Shown: positions 1 through 8,153, counted from the first letter of the stretch. The stretch: 64,000 bases of DNA from JBDTSW01 sp963799815 (GCA_963799815.1 CAWCYG010000006.1:434001-498000); one strand, 5' to 3'. Program-made: numbers and translations. Notes: generated by a model from the letters alone, not told the origin.

Positions 1-908
1 AGGGCGACGCGGAGGCGCTCGGCACGCTCCGCCACTGTCTGACCGAGCTCGCCAAGATGCTCGCTCCCTTCATCCCTTTCCTGGCTGACGAGATCCACGA
101 CAACCTCACCGGGGGCCAATCCGTGCACCTCGCCGACTTCCCGGCGCCTGACGATGCCCGCCGGGACCGCTCTCTGGACCAGGGGGTCGAGGCAGCCATG
201 CGAGCGATCGAACTGGGCCGGGCCGCCCGCTCGACGGCCGGAATCAAGGTTCGCCAGCCGCTGGCGAAGGCGGTGATCGTCGCGACCCCTGAAGAGCGGG
301 AGCAGATCGAGCGACTCGGCGAGTTCGTCCGCGCCGAGCTGAACGTGAAGGAGCTCGAGTTCGTGACGGAGGAGGCGGAGCTGGTCTCCTACGAGGTCAA
401 GCCCAACTACCGCCTGCTCGGTCCGCGCTTCGGCAAGGCCATGCCGCAGGTCGCGGCGGCGATCGCGGCCCTCGAGCCCGACTCAGCCGCGGCGGCGGCC
501 AAGGGCGAGCGGGCCGTGGGCATCAACATCGACGGCAACGAGCACCGCCTAGAGCCCGAGGACGTCCAACTCGTGATGGCCCCGCTCGCCGGATATGAGG
601 TCGAGGCGGAGTCGGGCCGCGCCGTGGCGCTCGCGCTCGAGCTCACCGATGAGCTGAAGCGCGAAGGCCTCGCGCGCGAGATCGTTCATGCGGTGCAGGC
701 GGCCCGCAAGGAGGCTGGCCTCGACATCACCGATCGGATCGCCCTCCGCCTTGACGGGGATGCCGAGCTGCTCGACGCCGCCCGAGCGCACGAGGCCTAC
801 CTGACCGGCGAGACGCTCGCGACGTCTGTCAGCTATTCCGGGTCGGATGACGGCCAGCGAACGACGATCGCGGGGCGCGAGCTCGAGATCGCCGTTACGC
901 GGGCTTAG
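1..908 (+). CDS. ileS: Isoleucyl-tRNA synthetase, C-terminal part
   Basis: The gene is cut by the left edge; the frame is open from base 3 and leaves about 301 residues. IleRS charges tRNA-Ile in the cytoplasm. What remains is the end of the anticodon-binding helical domain (MLAPFIPFLADEI, typical of class Ia synthetases) and the long C-terminal extension with LKREGLAREIVHAVQAARK, characteristic of actinobacterial/clade-2 IleRS (DUF5915-like). The catalytic HIGH and KMSKS motifs lie outside the window. The gene converges on trxA, with a GC hairpin filling the 20 bp between the two stops. Identification is firm; the full length cannot be judged. Confidence 0.95.
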   Translation, partial: GDAEALGTLRHCLTELAKMLAPFIPFLADEIHDNLTGGQSVHLADFPAPDDARRDRSLDQGVEAAMRAIELGRAARSTAGIKVRQPLAKAVIVATPEEREQIERLGEFVRAELNVKELEFVTEEAELVSYEVKPNYRLLGPRFGKAMPQVAAAIAALEPDSAAAAAKGERAVGINIDGNEHRLEPEDVQLVMAPLAGYEVEAESGRAVALALELTDELKREGLAREIVHAVQAARKEAGLDITDRIALRLDGDAELLDAARAHEAYLTGETLATSVSYSGSDDGQRTTIAGRELEIAVTRA

Positions 909-928
909 CCCGCGCGGGACGGCGCGGG
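909..928. terminator. Hairpin between converging ileS and trxA
   Basis: CCCGCGC (909-915) and GCGCGGG (922-928) form a 7-bp GC stem around a 6-base loop, exactly filling the space between the TAG of ileS and the TAA of trxA. The position suggests a shared bidirectional terminator. There is no long U tract, so its strength is uncertain. Confidence 0.5.
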
Positions 929-1255
929 TTACGCGAGCGCGGGCTCCAGCTCCGCTTCGAGCCGGCGCTTGGGCATTGCGCCCACGATCCGCTTCGCCTC
1001 GGCCCCGTCCTTGAAGAGCAGCAGCGTCGGGATCGAGAGGACCTCGTAGGTGGCGGCAGTCTGCTGGTTGTCGTCGACGTTCAGCGAGACGACTCGCAGA
1101 TCCGAGCGCTCCACGTCAATCTCCTCGAGGATCGGATGCACGACCCGGCACGGCCCGCACCACGGCGCCCAGAAGTCGACGAGCACGGGCTCGTCTGACT
1201 CGAGCACCTCGGACTTGAAGGTGCTGTCGGTCACGTCGGGAAGCTTGCCTGTCAC
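929..1255 (-). CDS. trxA: Thioredoxin
   Basis: A 108-residue thioredoxin, a cytoplasmic dithiol-disulfide reductant. The active site WCGPC is at residues 32-36 and the cis-proline (SIPT) near residue 75; the length is standard. The start is taken as GTG at 1255 because GAGGAG lies just upstream and the thioredoxin fold begins there. The frame stays open for 62 more codons upstream, but that part has no thioredoxin-like content. It converges on ileS. It could serve the thioredoxin-coupled ArsC-type reductase seen at 49 kb, but that link is only inferred. Confidence 0.93.
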   Translation of the reverse strand: MTGKLPDVTDSTFKSEVLESDEPVLVDFWAPWCGPCRVVHPILEEIDVERSDLRVVSLNVDDNQQTAATYEVLSIPTLLLFKDGAEAKRIVGAMPKRRLEAELEPALA

Positions 1256-1318
1256 GTCCTGTCTCCTCGGTTCGAAATTACGCGGTTTCCCATGAGTCCA
1301 CCCAACAGCCCACGCATT

Positions 1319-1324
1319 ACTATA
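1319..1324 (-). promoter_or_regulatory. Possible -10 box upstream of trxA
   Basis: On the minus strand TATAGT follows TTTG, resembling a -10 element about 64 bases before the trxA GTG. No convincing -35 box is visible. Weak call. Confidence 0.3.
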
Positions 1325-1398
1325 CAAAGTGAAGCGAGGCATCCGAGTCCCTTGAGCGGCCGAGCGAGAGAGCATACGCGGCCCCAAGGTCGGTGATC

Positions 1399-2121
1399 TC
1401 ATTTGCTTCGTTCCCGAAATCGCATGATCGGAACCCTCCAAGCGGCTTCGGCGACGATGCGCTTCGTCATCTTCGATTGACCGACGCGCCGGTCGCGAAA
1501 GACGATCGGGACCTCGATCACCCGGAACCCCCGGCGAATGGCCCGGTACGTGGTCTCGACCTGAAAGGCGTAGCCCAGCGAGTCGAGGGCTGGGAGGTCG
1601 AGGGCATCCAGGACCTCGCGGCGATAGACCTTGAAGCCACCCGTCAGATCCCGCACGTCGATGCCGAGAACGCGGCGGGCGTACGCGCTGCCACCCAGGC
1701 TGACGGCCCTGCGAACGGCGCCCCAGTCGGCGACGCCGCCTCCGGCCACGTAGCGAGAGCCAAGCACCAAGTCCGCTCCGCGGGCGGCGTCCAGCAATCG
1801 CGGGAGGTCGTTGGGGTCGTGTGAGAAATCGCAGTCCATGTGGGCGATCAGCGAGGCGCCCGCATCAAGGGCTCGCCCAAGACCCTCCACGTAGGCGGGG
1901 CCCAGGCCCTGCTTGCGGGGGCGGTGGAGCACCTCGAGGTCCTCGTGCGCGGCCGCGAGCCGGTCTGCGATCTCGCCGGTTCCATCCGGGGAATCGTCGT
2001 CGACCACCAGCACGCGACGGTCGGCTGGCAGCACCTCCCTTGCGGCGCGGACCATCGGTTCGAGGTTGTCCCTCTCGTTGTAAGTGGGGAGGACGAGCCA
2101 AACCCCGCCGCCGCCGGACAT
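1399..2121 (-). CDS. Polyprenol-phosphate mannosyltransferase (DPM1-like GT2)
   Basis: A 240-residue GT-A fold glycosyltransferase of family 2, close to dolichol/polyprenol-phosphate mannose synthases. These move mannose from GDP-mannose to a lipid phosphate carrier on the inner membrane face. The nucleotide-sugar site DDDSPDGT is at residues 41-48 and the metal-binding DCDFSHD at 96-102. The conserved GGFKVYR and VGQSKM segments follow. There is no C-terminal membrane domain, as in the soluble mycobacterial Ppm1 D2-type enzymes. It lies divergent from polX with only about 20 bp between starts. The sugar specificity is inferred from family resemblance. Confidence 0.85.
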   Translation of the reverse strand: MSGGGGVWLVLPTYNERDNLEPMVRAAREVLPADRRVLVVDDDSPDGTGEIADRLAAAHEDLEVLHRPRKQGLGPAYVEGLGRALDAGASLIAHMDCDFSHDPNDLPRLLDAARGADLVLGSRYVAGGGVADWGAVRRAVSLGGSAYARRVLGIDVRDLTGGFKVYRREVLDALDLPALDSLGYAFQVETTYRAIRRGFRVIEVPIVFRDRRVGQSKMTKRIVAEAAWRVPIMRFRERSK

Positions 2122-2142
2122 CGGCTCGATGCTATGGCTTAG

Positions 2143-3888
2143 GTGATGGAGCGGACCATCCGCAACGAGGAGATCGCCGCCGCCCTCGACGAGCTCGGGA
2201 CCCTCTACGAGCTCGACGGTGCGGTGCGCTATCGCGTGCTCGCCTACAGAGAGGCGGCACGTGTGGTCCGGCAGAGCCCCGTATCGGTGGCCGAACTCAC
2301 GCGCGCGGGCCGGGTCACAGAGCTGCCGGGCATCGGCAAGACGCTCGAGGACAAGCTGGTGAAGCTCCTCGACACCGGCGAGATCCCGTCGGCAACGAAG
2401 CTGAAGGCGAAGTTCCCTGCATCGCTGGTCGAGGTGACCCGGCTGCCCGGTTTGGGCGCGAAGACCGCGCGCCGCCTCTACGACGAGCTGGGGGTCTCGA
2501 GCCTCGACGAGCTGCGCGTTGCGGCGGAAGAGGAGCGCATCCGCGGTCTGCGAGGCCTTGGGGCCAAGGTCGAGGAGAACGTGCTCGCCTCACTCGAGCG
2601 CATGGGTGAAGAGGGCGGCCCCGGAAGGGTGCTGCTCTCGCGCGCCCTGCCGATCGCGGAGGAGCTCGCCGCCGACCTGCGAGCCCACCCGGCGAGCGAT
2701 GCCGTGGAGGTGGCGGGCTCCGCTCGGCGCCGAGCGGAGACCTGCAAGGACATCGACCTGATCGCGACCGCGACCGATCCCAAGGCCCTCGCCACGGTGC
2801 TGACCGAGCATCCGCTCGCTTCGCAGGCCTCGTCGGCGCGTGCCTCGGGGGCCAAGATCACGACCCACAATGGGATCTCGGTCGACCTGCGGATCGTGCC
2901 GCCCGAGGCGTACGGGAACCTGCTCCAGCACTTCACCGGCTCCGCCAATCACAACATCCAGCTTCGCGAGCGAGCGGTCGCCACCGGATTGTCCGTCTCC
3001 GAGCACGGCATCACCGAGGTCGAGAGCGGCGAGGTCGAGCGCTTCGCCACCGAAGAGGAGGTCTACGCGCGATTGGGCTTCGACTACATCGAGCCCGAGC
3101 TGCGCGAGGGGCGTGGCGAGCTCAAGGCCGCTCGCGAGGGCGAGTTGCCGAAGCTCTTGACAGAGGACGACATCCGCGGCGACATGCACTGTCATACGAC
3201 CCTCTCCGACGGCCGCAACAGCCTGGAGGAGATGGCCGAGGGAGCCCGCGCCCGTGGCTACGGTTACCTCGCGGTCACCGACCACTCGGCAAGCCACGGC
3301 TTCGGCAACGACGTGCAGCCGGACGCGTTGTGGGAACGCATCGAGGAGGTCGCGGCGCTGAACGAGAAGCTCAAGGGCAAGCGCTTTCGGCTCTTGGCCG
3401 GCTCGGAGGTGAACATCCTCACCGACGGCTCCCTCGACTATCCCGACGATCTCCTGGAGGCCCTCGACTGGGTCATCGCCAGCGTGCATACGTCGTTTCG
3501 TATCTCAGGCAAGAAGATGACGGAGCGCGTGATCGCAGCGCTCGAGAACCCACGAGTGGACTGCATCGGTCACCTCACCGGGCGCCTGATCGGCCGGCGC
3601 GAGCCCTACGACATCGACGTGGAGAAGGTCGCGGAGGCCGCGGCCGCAGCCGGCACGATGCTCGAGATCAACGGCAACCCCAACCGTCGCGACCTCTCCG
3701 AGCACCACGCCCGCCTCGCCAAGGAGGCGGGCGTCGCGATCTGCGTGAACACGGATGCCCATGGAGTGGACACGCTCCTTGAGAACATGCAGTACGGCGT
3801 CGCCACCGCCCGCCGGGCCTGGCTCGAGAAGGCCGACGTTGCGAACACTCGGAGCTGGACGCAGTTCCAGCGGCTCCTCAAGGGCTAG
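2143..3888 (+). CDS. polX: DNA polymerase X family with PHP domain
   Basis: A 581-residue bacterial PolX, a gap-filling repair polymerase with a PHP phosphoesterase/exonuclease domain. In order: helix-hairpin-helix 8-kDa region (LPGIGKTLEDKL near 61-72 and LPGLGAKTA near 101-109), palm with AGSARRR (191-197) and DIDL (203-206), third carboxylate VDLR near 248, then the PHP domain starting at DMHCHTTLSDG (about 347) with HSASHGF and a terminal NTDAHG. All catalytic carboxylates and histidines visible in the family are present. GTG at 2143 is followed at once by ATG at 2146; either could start it. The gap to the divergent mannosyltransferase is 21 bp. Confidence 0.95.
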   Translation: MMERTIRNEEIAAALDELGTLYELDGAVRYRVLAYREAARVVRQSPVSVAELTRAGRVTELPGIGKTLEDKLVKLLDTGEIPSATKLKAKFPASLVEVTRLPGLGAKTARRLYDELGVSSLDELRVAAEEERIRGLRGLGAKVEENVLASLERMGEEGGPGRVLLSRALPIAEELAADLRAHPASDAVEVAGSARRRAETCKDIDLIATATDPKALATVLTEHPLASQASSARASGAKITTHNGISVDLRIVPPEAYGNLLQHFTGSANHNIQLRERAVATGLSVSEHGITEVESGEVERFATEEEVYARLGFDYIEPELREGRGELKAAREGELPKLLTEDDIRGDMHCHTTLSDGRNSLEEMAEGARARGYGYLAVTDHSASHGFGNDVQPDALWERIEEVAALNEKLKGKRFRLLAGSEVNILTDGSLDYPDDLLEALDWVIASVHTSFRISGKKMTERVIAALENPRVDCIGHLTGRLIGRREPYDIDVEKVAEAAAAAGTMLEINGNPNRRDLSEHHARLAKEAGVAICVNTDAHGVDTLLENMQYGVATARRAWLEKADVANTRSWTQFQRLLKG

Positions 3889-3939
3889 CGTGGCGAAGCC
3901 GGTGGAGGCGGTGGTGGGAGGAGCGCGCTGAGAGGTAGT

Positions 3940-3958
3940 TTGCTAAGCTAATTAGCAA
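3940..3958 (+). promoter_or_regulatory. Inverted repeat at the marR start, probable autoregulatory operator
   Basis: TTGCTAA (3940-3946) and TTAGCAA (3952-3958) form a perfect 7-bp inverted repeat with a 5-base spacer. It is AT-rich in an otherwise GC-rich region, and its right arm ends on the first base of the marR ATG. MarR-family proteins classically bind such sites at their own promoter, so repression of marR and the coupled exporter is the likely role (inference). Confidence 0.7.
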
Positions 3959-4413
3959 TGGTAACCAGTAGTGAGAACCGCGACGAGGCGATCCTCGAGC
4001 TCGCTTCGAGGCTGCGGCTCACCATCGCTCGCACCGCCCGGCGCCTGCGCCAGCAGGCCGGCACCGACCTCTCGGCGGCTCTCACCGCCGCCCTCGCGAC
4101 GGTCGAGGTCCACGGCCCTCTCACTCCGTCCGAGCTGGCCGACGCCGAACGCGTCAAGCGCCCCACGGCGACACGAATCATCGCCAAGCTCGAGTCGCTC
4201 GGCCTCCTCGAGCGCACGGCGGATCCGACTGACCGTCGCTCCTCCCTCGTCACCATGACGCCCGAGGGACACGCTCTGCTACGGCGCCTGCGCAAGCGCA
4301 AGAACGCCTACCTGGCGCGGCGCCTGCGTGAGCTCGATCCGGCCGACGTCGAAGCGCTCGAGCGTGCGGCGGACGTGCTCGAGCGGATGCTCGAAAGCGA
4401 GCGGCGAGCTTGA
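3958..4413 (+). CDS. MarR-family transcriptional regulator
   Basis: A 151-residue winged-helix regulator. The helix-turn-helix covers roughly residues 56-80 (LTPSELADAERVKRPTATRI), followed by the wing signature ADPTDRRSSLVTMTPEG typical of MarR proteins; helical dimerisation segments flank it. MarR proteins usually sense small phenolic or drug-like ligands and repress a neighbouring exporter. The MFS exporter start overlaps this stop (TTGA), so the pair is translationally coupled. The ATG at 3958 abuts a perfect palindrome, which leaves no room for a Shine-Dalgarno sequence and suggests a leaderless transcript. The ligand is unknown. Confidence 0.9.
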   Translation: MVTSSENRDEAILELASRLRLTIARTARRLRQQAGTDLSAALTAALATVEVHGPLTPSELADAERVKRPTATRIIAKLESLGLLERTADPTDRRSSLVTMTPEGHALLRRLRKRKNAYLARRLRELDPADVEALERAADVLERMLESERRA

Positions 4414-6137
4414 GCGCCGCCCTGCGCCGATCCTTCGACTCACTGGCGATTCCGAACTACCGGCGCTACTTCGCCGGCCAGTTGATTTCGCTCTCGGGCA
4501 ACTGGATGCAGATCGTCGCCGAGATGTGGCTGATCCTGACGCTTACCGGCAGTGCCTTCGCGGTCGGCATCACGACGGCCCTGCAGTTTCTGCCGATCCT
4601 CCTGTTCGCGACCTTGGGCGGGCTGCTCGCCGACCGGGTTCCCAAGCGACGCCTCCTGATCATCACGCAGGGGCTGATGGTCCTCCCCGCCCTGACCCTG
4701 TTCGGCCTCACGGCGAGCGGCGTGGTCGAGGCGTGGATGGTCTACGTGCTCGTCTTCGCGCGGGGCGCGGTGAACGCCGTGGACAACCCGACGCGCCAGA
4801 GCTTCGTGTCCGAGATGGTGGGGTCCGAGCGAGTCGTAAACGCCGTGGGGCTAAACAGCGCGTTGATCCACTCAGCCCGGATCGTCGGACCGGCGGGCGC
4901 GGGGGTCGTGATCTCGAGCTTAGGGATCGCTCCCTGTTTTCTGCTCAACGCCTTCACCTTCGTCGCGATGATCATCGCCCTGCGGAGCATGGACCGGCGC
5001 CGGCTGCAGCCGGCGCCGCTTGCCCCACGCCGGCGCGGGGCCCTGCGCTCGACACTTCGCTACGTCCTCGATACCCCGGCTCTCGCGGTGCCGCTGGCGA
5101 TGATGGCCGTGGTGGGAACGCTGGGGTTCAACTTCCAGGTGATTCTCCCCGTGTTCGCGCGATTCACGTTCGATGGCGGTGCCTCCGCCTACACGATGCT
5201 CGCGATCGCGATGGCTGCCGGGTCGCTCGTCGGCTCCCTCTACACCGGCACGCGCGGACGGGTCTCCGGGCGCTATCTCATCGTCGCGTCCCTGTCGTTT
5301 GGAGCCTTCGCCGCGACTGCGGCCGTCGCCCCCACGCTGCTCACCGCAGCGATTGCCCTCGTGCCGGTCGGAGCCGCCAGCGTCGCCTTGGCCGCGGGGG
5401 CGAACGCGTCCCTGCAACTCGCCTCCGAGCCATCGCAGCGCGGACGCGTGATGGCGCTCTACTCGACCGTCTTCCTGGGCTCGACGCCAATCGGTGGGCC
5501 GATCGCGGGCTGGCTCTCCGAAGCGGCCAGCCCACGAGCTGCCCTGCTCCTAACCGCGGTGGCCGCGGTGGGGGCCGGCGCGGCTGCCTACGCTTACCTG
5601 GTGCGGCGGGGGCGGCGGGTGGCCAGCCGGCATGCGATCGCGGGTGAGGCCTGGAGTCCGCAGCAGGCGAATGGGCGTGAACGCAGAGGAGGGCTCGACG
5701 TAGAAACGAACACCGTCGCGCTCCTCGATCGCAGTGACCGCAGCCTCTCGGCGACGCCAGGCCAAAGCGACCAGAATCGCGTAGCCGGCGCCGACGGCGG
5801 CGACCTGGGGCCACAGCCAGGCGAGGCCGGCCGAGACGACCGCGAAAGCGCCGATCGGCCACAGCCGCTGGAAGGCGATCCGTCCCGGGCTCTCGACCGG
5901 CAGGCTGGTCGCCGTGCGCGCCGAGGCGAGCGCCCGGGACATCGCCTCCCCGGCGCGCGTCGAGCGACCGAGGATGAGGCCGGCGATCACGGCTATCGCC
6001 CACCACCCGCCCGCCACGGCCAGCAGCGTGTAGTCGCGGTCGCCCTCGGCGACGATGGCGGTGACGGCGCCAAGTGCCGTCGCGACGCCCGCGATCAAGA
6101 GCACCGTGACGCGCAGGAGATCGCAGAAGAGCATTAG
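4410..6137 (+). CDS. MFS exporter (MFS_3/EntS-like), overlong C-terminus
   Basis: A major facilitator permease in the inner membrane. The N-terminus NYRRYFAGQLISLSGNWMQ is characteristic of the MFS_3/EntS-type exporters, and about 12 hydrophobic segments are packed into residues 15-400. LLADRVPKRRLLI is the loop 2-3 signature. It starts with TTG overlapping the marR stop, so it is likely the exporter controlled by that regulator. The frame does not stop where the fold ends. It continues about 170 residues (420-575) of hydrophilic, low-complexity sequence exactly antisense to the 5550-6134 membrane-protein gene. That tail looks non-native; a lost stop is possible. The substrate is unknown. Confidence 0.82.
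   Translation: MSAALRRSFDSLAIPNYRRYFAGQLISLSGNWMQIVAEMWLILTLTGSAFAVGITTALQFLPILLFATLGGLLADRVPKRRLLIITQGLMVLPALTLFGLTASGVVEAWMVYVLVFARGAVNAVDNPTRQSFVSEMVGSERVVNAVGLNSALIHSARIVGPAGAGVVISSLGIAPCFLLNAFTFVAMIIALRSMDRRRLQPAPLAPRRRGALRSTLRYVLDTPALAVPLAMMAVVGTLGFNFQVILPVFARFTFDGGASAYTMLAIAMAAGSLVGSLYTGTRGRVSGRYLIVASLSFGAFAATAAVAPTLLTAAIALVPVGAASVALAAGANASLQLASEPSQRGRVMALYSTVFLGSTPIGGPIAGWLSEAASPRAALLLTAVAAVGAGAAAYAYLVRRGRRVASRHAIAGEAWSPQQANGRERRGGLDVETNTVALLDRSDRSLSATPGQSDQNRVAGADGGDLGPQPGEAGRDDRESADRPQPLEGDPSRALDRQAGRRARRGERPGHRLPGARRATEDEAGDHGYRPPPARHGQQRVVAVALGDDGGDGAKCRRDARDQEHRDAQEIAEEH
5550..6134 (-). CDS. Uncharacterised membrane protein, coupled to otsB
   Basis: I do not recognise a named family. 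The protein of 194 residues has four hydrophobic segments: about 7-26, 36-56, 88-104 and 107-125 (for example LLIAGVATALGAVTAIVAEG and GGWWAIAVIAGLILG). A soluble tail follows with RFYVEPSSAFTPIRLLRTPGL. Its ATG overlaps the otsB stop (TAATG), implying translational coupling, which is the main evidence that this frame and not the antisense MFS extension is used here. The last ~30 residues (Pro/Gly/His-rich) run antisense to the real end of the MFS gene and may be read-through. Confidence 0.7.
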   Translation of the reverse strand: MLFCDLLRVTVLLIAGVATALGAVTAIVAEGDRDYTLLAVAGGWWAIAVIAGLILGRSTRAGEAMSRALASARTATSLPVESPGRIAFQRLWPIGAFAVVSAGLAWLWPQVAAVGAGYAILVALAWRRREAAVTAIEERDGVRFYVEPSSAFTPIRLLRTPGLTRDRMPAGHPPPPPHQVSVGSRAGPHRGHRG

Positions 6138-6949
6138 GGGATCAGGGCCTTGAGCACCGAGGCGAAGCCCTCTGTCCCGTCGACCACAACCGATGTGCGG
6201 GCAGCGAGCTCCTCCGGGGCCTCATCGGAGTCGACTCCGACGCACACCGCGGAGATGAGCCCGCCGGACCGCTCCATCGATTGCAGAGCCCCAAACGCGT
6301 CGAGGTCCGTGAGGTCGTCCCCGCCGAAGAGGGCGCGACCCACCGCGTGGTCCCGCACCATCCGCAGGGCCGCCGAACCCTTGTCGATTCCCGCCACGGG
6401 GCGCAGCTCGAGCACCTTCCGCCCCCACCTGGGAACGAGCCCGGCGTCCTGGGCTCGGGCGGCCACCCGCTCGGCCTGGGTCTTGGCTTCGCCCTCGTCC
6501 GACGCTCCACGCCAGTGAAGCGCCTGGATCGCCCCCTTGTCCTCCAGGCGCAGCTCTGCCGCCTCAAGCTCGCCAGGGTCGAGGTCCTCCACGAAACCCC
6601 GAGCGCGCTCCGCGCGACTCCCCACGGCGGGGTCGGGGCGAGGCTTGCTCTCCCCGGGATCCAGCAGCTCGAAGCCGTGGTTGCCCGCGTACGAGAGCTC
6701 GTCGACACCAACGATGCGGCGGGCGTCCAGGGCCCTGCGTCCGGTGAGGCAGGCGACCAATGCGTAGCTCGAGGCAAGCGTCCGCAGGACCTCCCTGGTG
6801 CCATCGGGGACCTCCGCGGCATCGGGGTCGGCGACGATCGGGGCCAGTGTCCCGTCGACGTCGCACAGGACGGCGGCGGCGTCGGGAGCAGACCGCAGGG
6901 GAGCGATGAGCTGCTCGAGCTCCGGTTCGGTCGAGGTGGCGGGATCCAC
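6134..6949 (-). CDS. otsB: Trehalose-6-phosphate phosphatase
   Basis: A HAD-superfamily phosphatase that removes the phosphate from trehalose-6-phosphate, the last step of OtsAB trehalose synthesis. The nucleophile motif CDVDGTLAPI has its two aspartates near residues 30 and 32. ACLTGRR is motif II, and GRALFGGDDLTDLDAF gives motif IV. The cap region YAGNHGFEL is typical of OtsB. The GTG at 6949 is preferred because starts further upstream would overlap the divergent permease gene; the product is then 271 residues. Only 19 bp separate the two divergent starts. otsA is not in the window. The downstream membrane-protein gene is coupled through TAATG. Confidence 0.9.
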   Translation of the reverse strand: MDPATSTEPELEQLIAPLRSAPDAAAVLCDVDGTLAPIVADPDAAEVPDGTREVLRTLASSYALVACLTGRRALDARRIVGVDELSYAGNHGFELLDPGESKPRPDPAVGSRAERARGFVEDLDPGELEAAELRLEDKGAIQALHWRGASDEGEAKTQAERVAARAQDAGLVPRWGRKVLELRPVAGIDKGSAALRMVRDHAVGRALFGGDDLTDLDAFGALQSMERSGGLISAVCVGVDSDEAPEELAARTSVVVDGTEGFASVLKALIP

Positions 6950-6968
6950 GCGGCCTAGTATCGCGGGG

Positions 6969-7328
6969 GTGACGTCCTCGAGGCTCGGCAGGCTCGCCGT
7001 GATCGCCACCGCGGCGGGGGCGTATTCGGCTCTGTTCGGGGTCGGCGGGGGCGTGGTGATGGTGCCGCTCCTGATCGCCTGGTTCGGCTACGGCGAGCGT
7101 GAAGCGACCGGGACCAGCCTCCTCGCGATCGTGCTGATCGCTGCGCTCGCCGCCCTCATCCAAGGGATCTACGGCAACGTGGACCCGGCCAAGGCAGCTC
7201 TCGTCGGGGTGCCGGCCCTGGCCGGCGTTCTCGTCGGGACGGCGGCTCAACAGCGCCTGCCCGAACGCTGGATCTCGGGGGTGTTCGCCCTCATGCTGCT
7301 GGCGATCGCCGCCCAGCTGATCCTCTGA
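6969..7328 (+). CDS. TauE/SafE (TSUP) permease, N-terminal half
   Basis: A 119-residue membrane protein with about four transmembrane helices. It carries the TSUP repeat signature AYSALFGVGGGVVMVPLL, followed by ATGTSL. Full TSUP transporters (sulfite, taurine-derived and other organosulfur anion exporters, about 250 residues) contain two such repeats; this gene encodes one. The next gene, joined through TGATG, encodes the other. GTG at 6969 is chosen because it gives the expected N-terminus and lies just outside otsB. The two products probably assemble into one transporter (inference). The substrate is unknown. Confidence 0.8.
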   Translation: MTSSRLGRLAVIATAAGAYSALFGVGGGVVMVPLLIAWFGYGEREATGTSLLAIVLIAALAALIQGIYGNVDPAKAALVGVPALAGVLVGTAAQQRLPERWISGVFALMLLAIAAQLIL

Positions 7329-7729
7329 TGGACCCAGCGGACGCACTCGCCGCGGGCGCGATGGGCCTGGCCGGCGGCATCGTCGGCGGGCTCGTCGGAG
7401 TGGGCGGCGGCATTCTGTTCGTTCCCGCCCTCGCGATCTTCGCGGGCTTGACCCAGGTCGAGGCGCAATCGACATCGCTCCTGGCGATCATCGCGGTGGC
7501 CGCGCTCGGGAGCTGGCGGCAGCACGAGTACGGAAACGTCCGGGTGGCCGACGGGCTGGCAATCGGTGCGCTGTCGCTCCTCGGTGTGGCGTTCGGGGCC
7601 GTCGTCTCCAACGCGGTCTCGCAGCGAACGCTCGAGCTCTCCTTCGCCGCCCTTCTGATCTTCCTCTCGATCCAGCTCGCCATGCGCGCCCTGCGCCCCA
7701 GACCCCAGGACGGCGCTGCAGATGGATGA
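7328..7729 (+). CDS. TauE/SafE (TSUP) permease, C-terminal half
   Basis: A 133-residue partner of the preceding gene, with the second TSUP repeat: GGIVGGLVGVGGGILFVPAL, then QSTSLLAI, and four predicted membrane helices. Its ATG shares an A with the TGA of the first half-gene, so equal synthesis by coupled translation is likely. It ends inside the first codons of arfB (8-bp overlap). Each half has a plausible start and stop of its own, which argues for a stable split rather than a recent frameshift. Confidence 0.8.
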   Translation: MDPADALAAGAMGLAGGIVGGLVGVGGGILFVPALAIFAGLTQVEAQSTSLLAIIAVAALGSWRQHEYGNVRVADGLAIGALSLLGVAFGAVVSNAVSQRTLELSFAALLIFLSIQLAMRALRPRPQDGAADG

Positions 7730-8135
7730 CCCGATGCCGATTGCCCCGGGGGTCGCGATCCCCCTGGCCGAGATCGAGCTCAGGGCGAGCCGGTCCTCCG
7801 GTCCCGGGGGTCAGCACGCCAACGTCACCGCCTCACGCGTGGAGGCCAGCTTCGACGTGAGCGGCTCACAAGCCCTGAGCGAGCGCAACCGTGACCTGCT
7901 GCTACGCCGCCTGGGCGATCGAGTCAGCGCGGTCGCTCAGGACGCCCGTGGCCAGGCGCGTAACCGCGAGCTGGCGCTCGAGCGCCTGCGCGACAAACTT
8001 GCCGACGGCCTGCGAGAGCTCCCCCCGCGCCGTCCGACCAAGCCCACTCGTGCGGCCCGCGAACGCCGCCTGGAGGGAAAGCGCCGCACTTCTCAGAGAA
8101 AGCGGCAGCGCAAGCCTCCGGGCGCCGACGACTAA
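7722..8135 (+). CDS. arfB: Peptidyl-tRNA hydrolase ArfB (alternative ribosome rescue)
   Basis: A 137-residue release-factor-like protein (ArfB/YaeJ/ICT1 family) that hydrolyses peptidyl-tRNA on ribosomes stalled without a stop codon. The GGQ motif is in SSGPGGQHANVTASRVE (GGQ at residues 29-31). The C-terminal tail from about residue 105 is strongly basic (ERRLEGKRRTSQRKRQRK), as required for insertion into the empty mRNA channel. The length is typical. It overlaps the TSUP half-gene by 8 bp and is the last gene of that plus-strand run. Confidence 0.93.
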   Translation: MDDPMPIAPGVAIPLAEIELRASRSSGPGGQHANVTASRVEASFDVSGSQALSERNRDLLLRRLGDRVSAVAQDARGQARNRELALERLRDKLADGLRELPPRRPTKPTRAARERRLEGKRRTSQRKRQRKPPGADD

Positions 8136-8153
8136 CGCCAGGGCCGCTACGCG

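Noticed and set aside
4328..5647. A 439-codon plus-strand frame over the MFS gene
   Set aside because: Arg/Pro-rich frame in another phase of the clearly coding MFS gene; no domain features.
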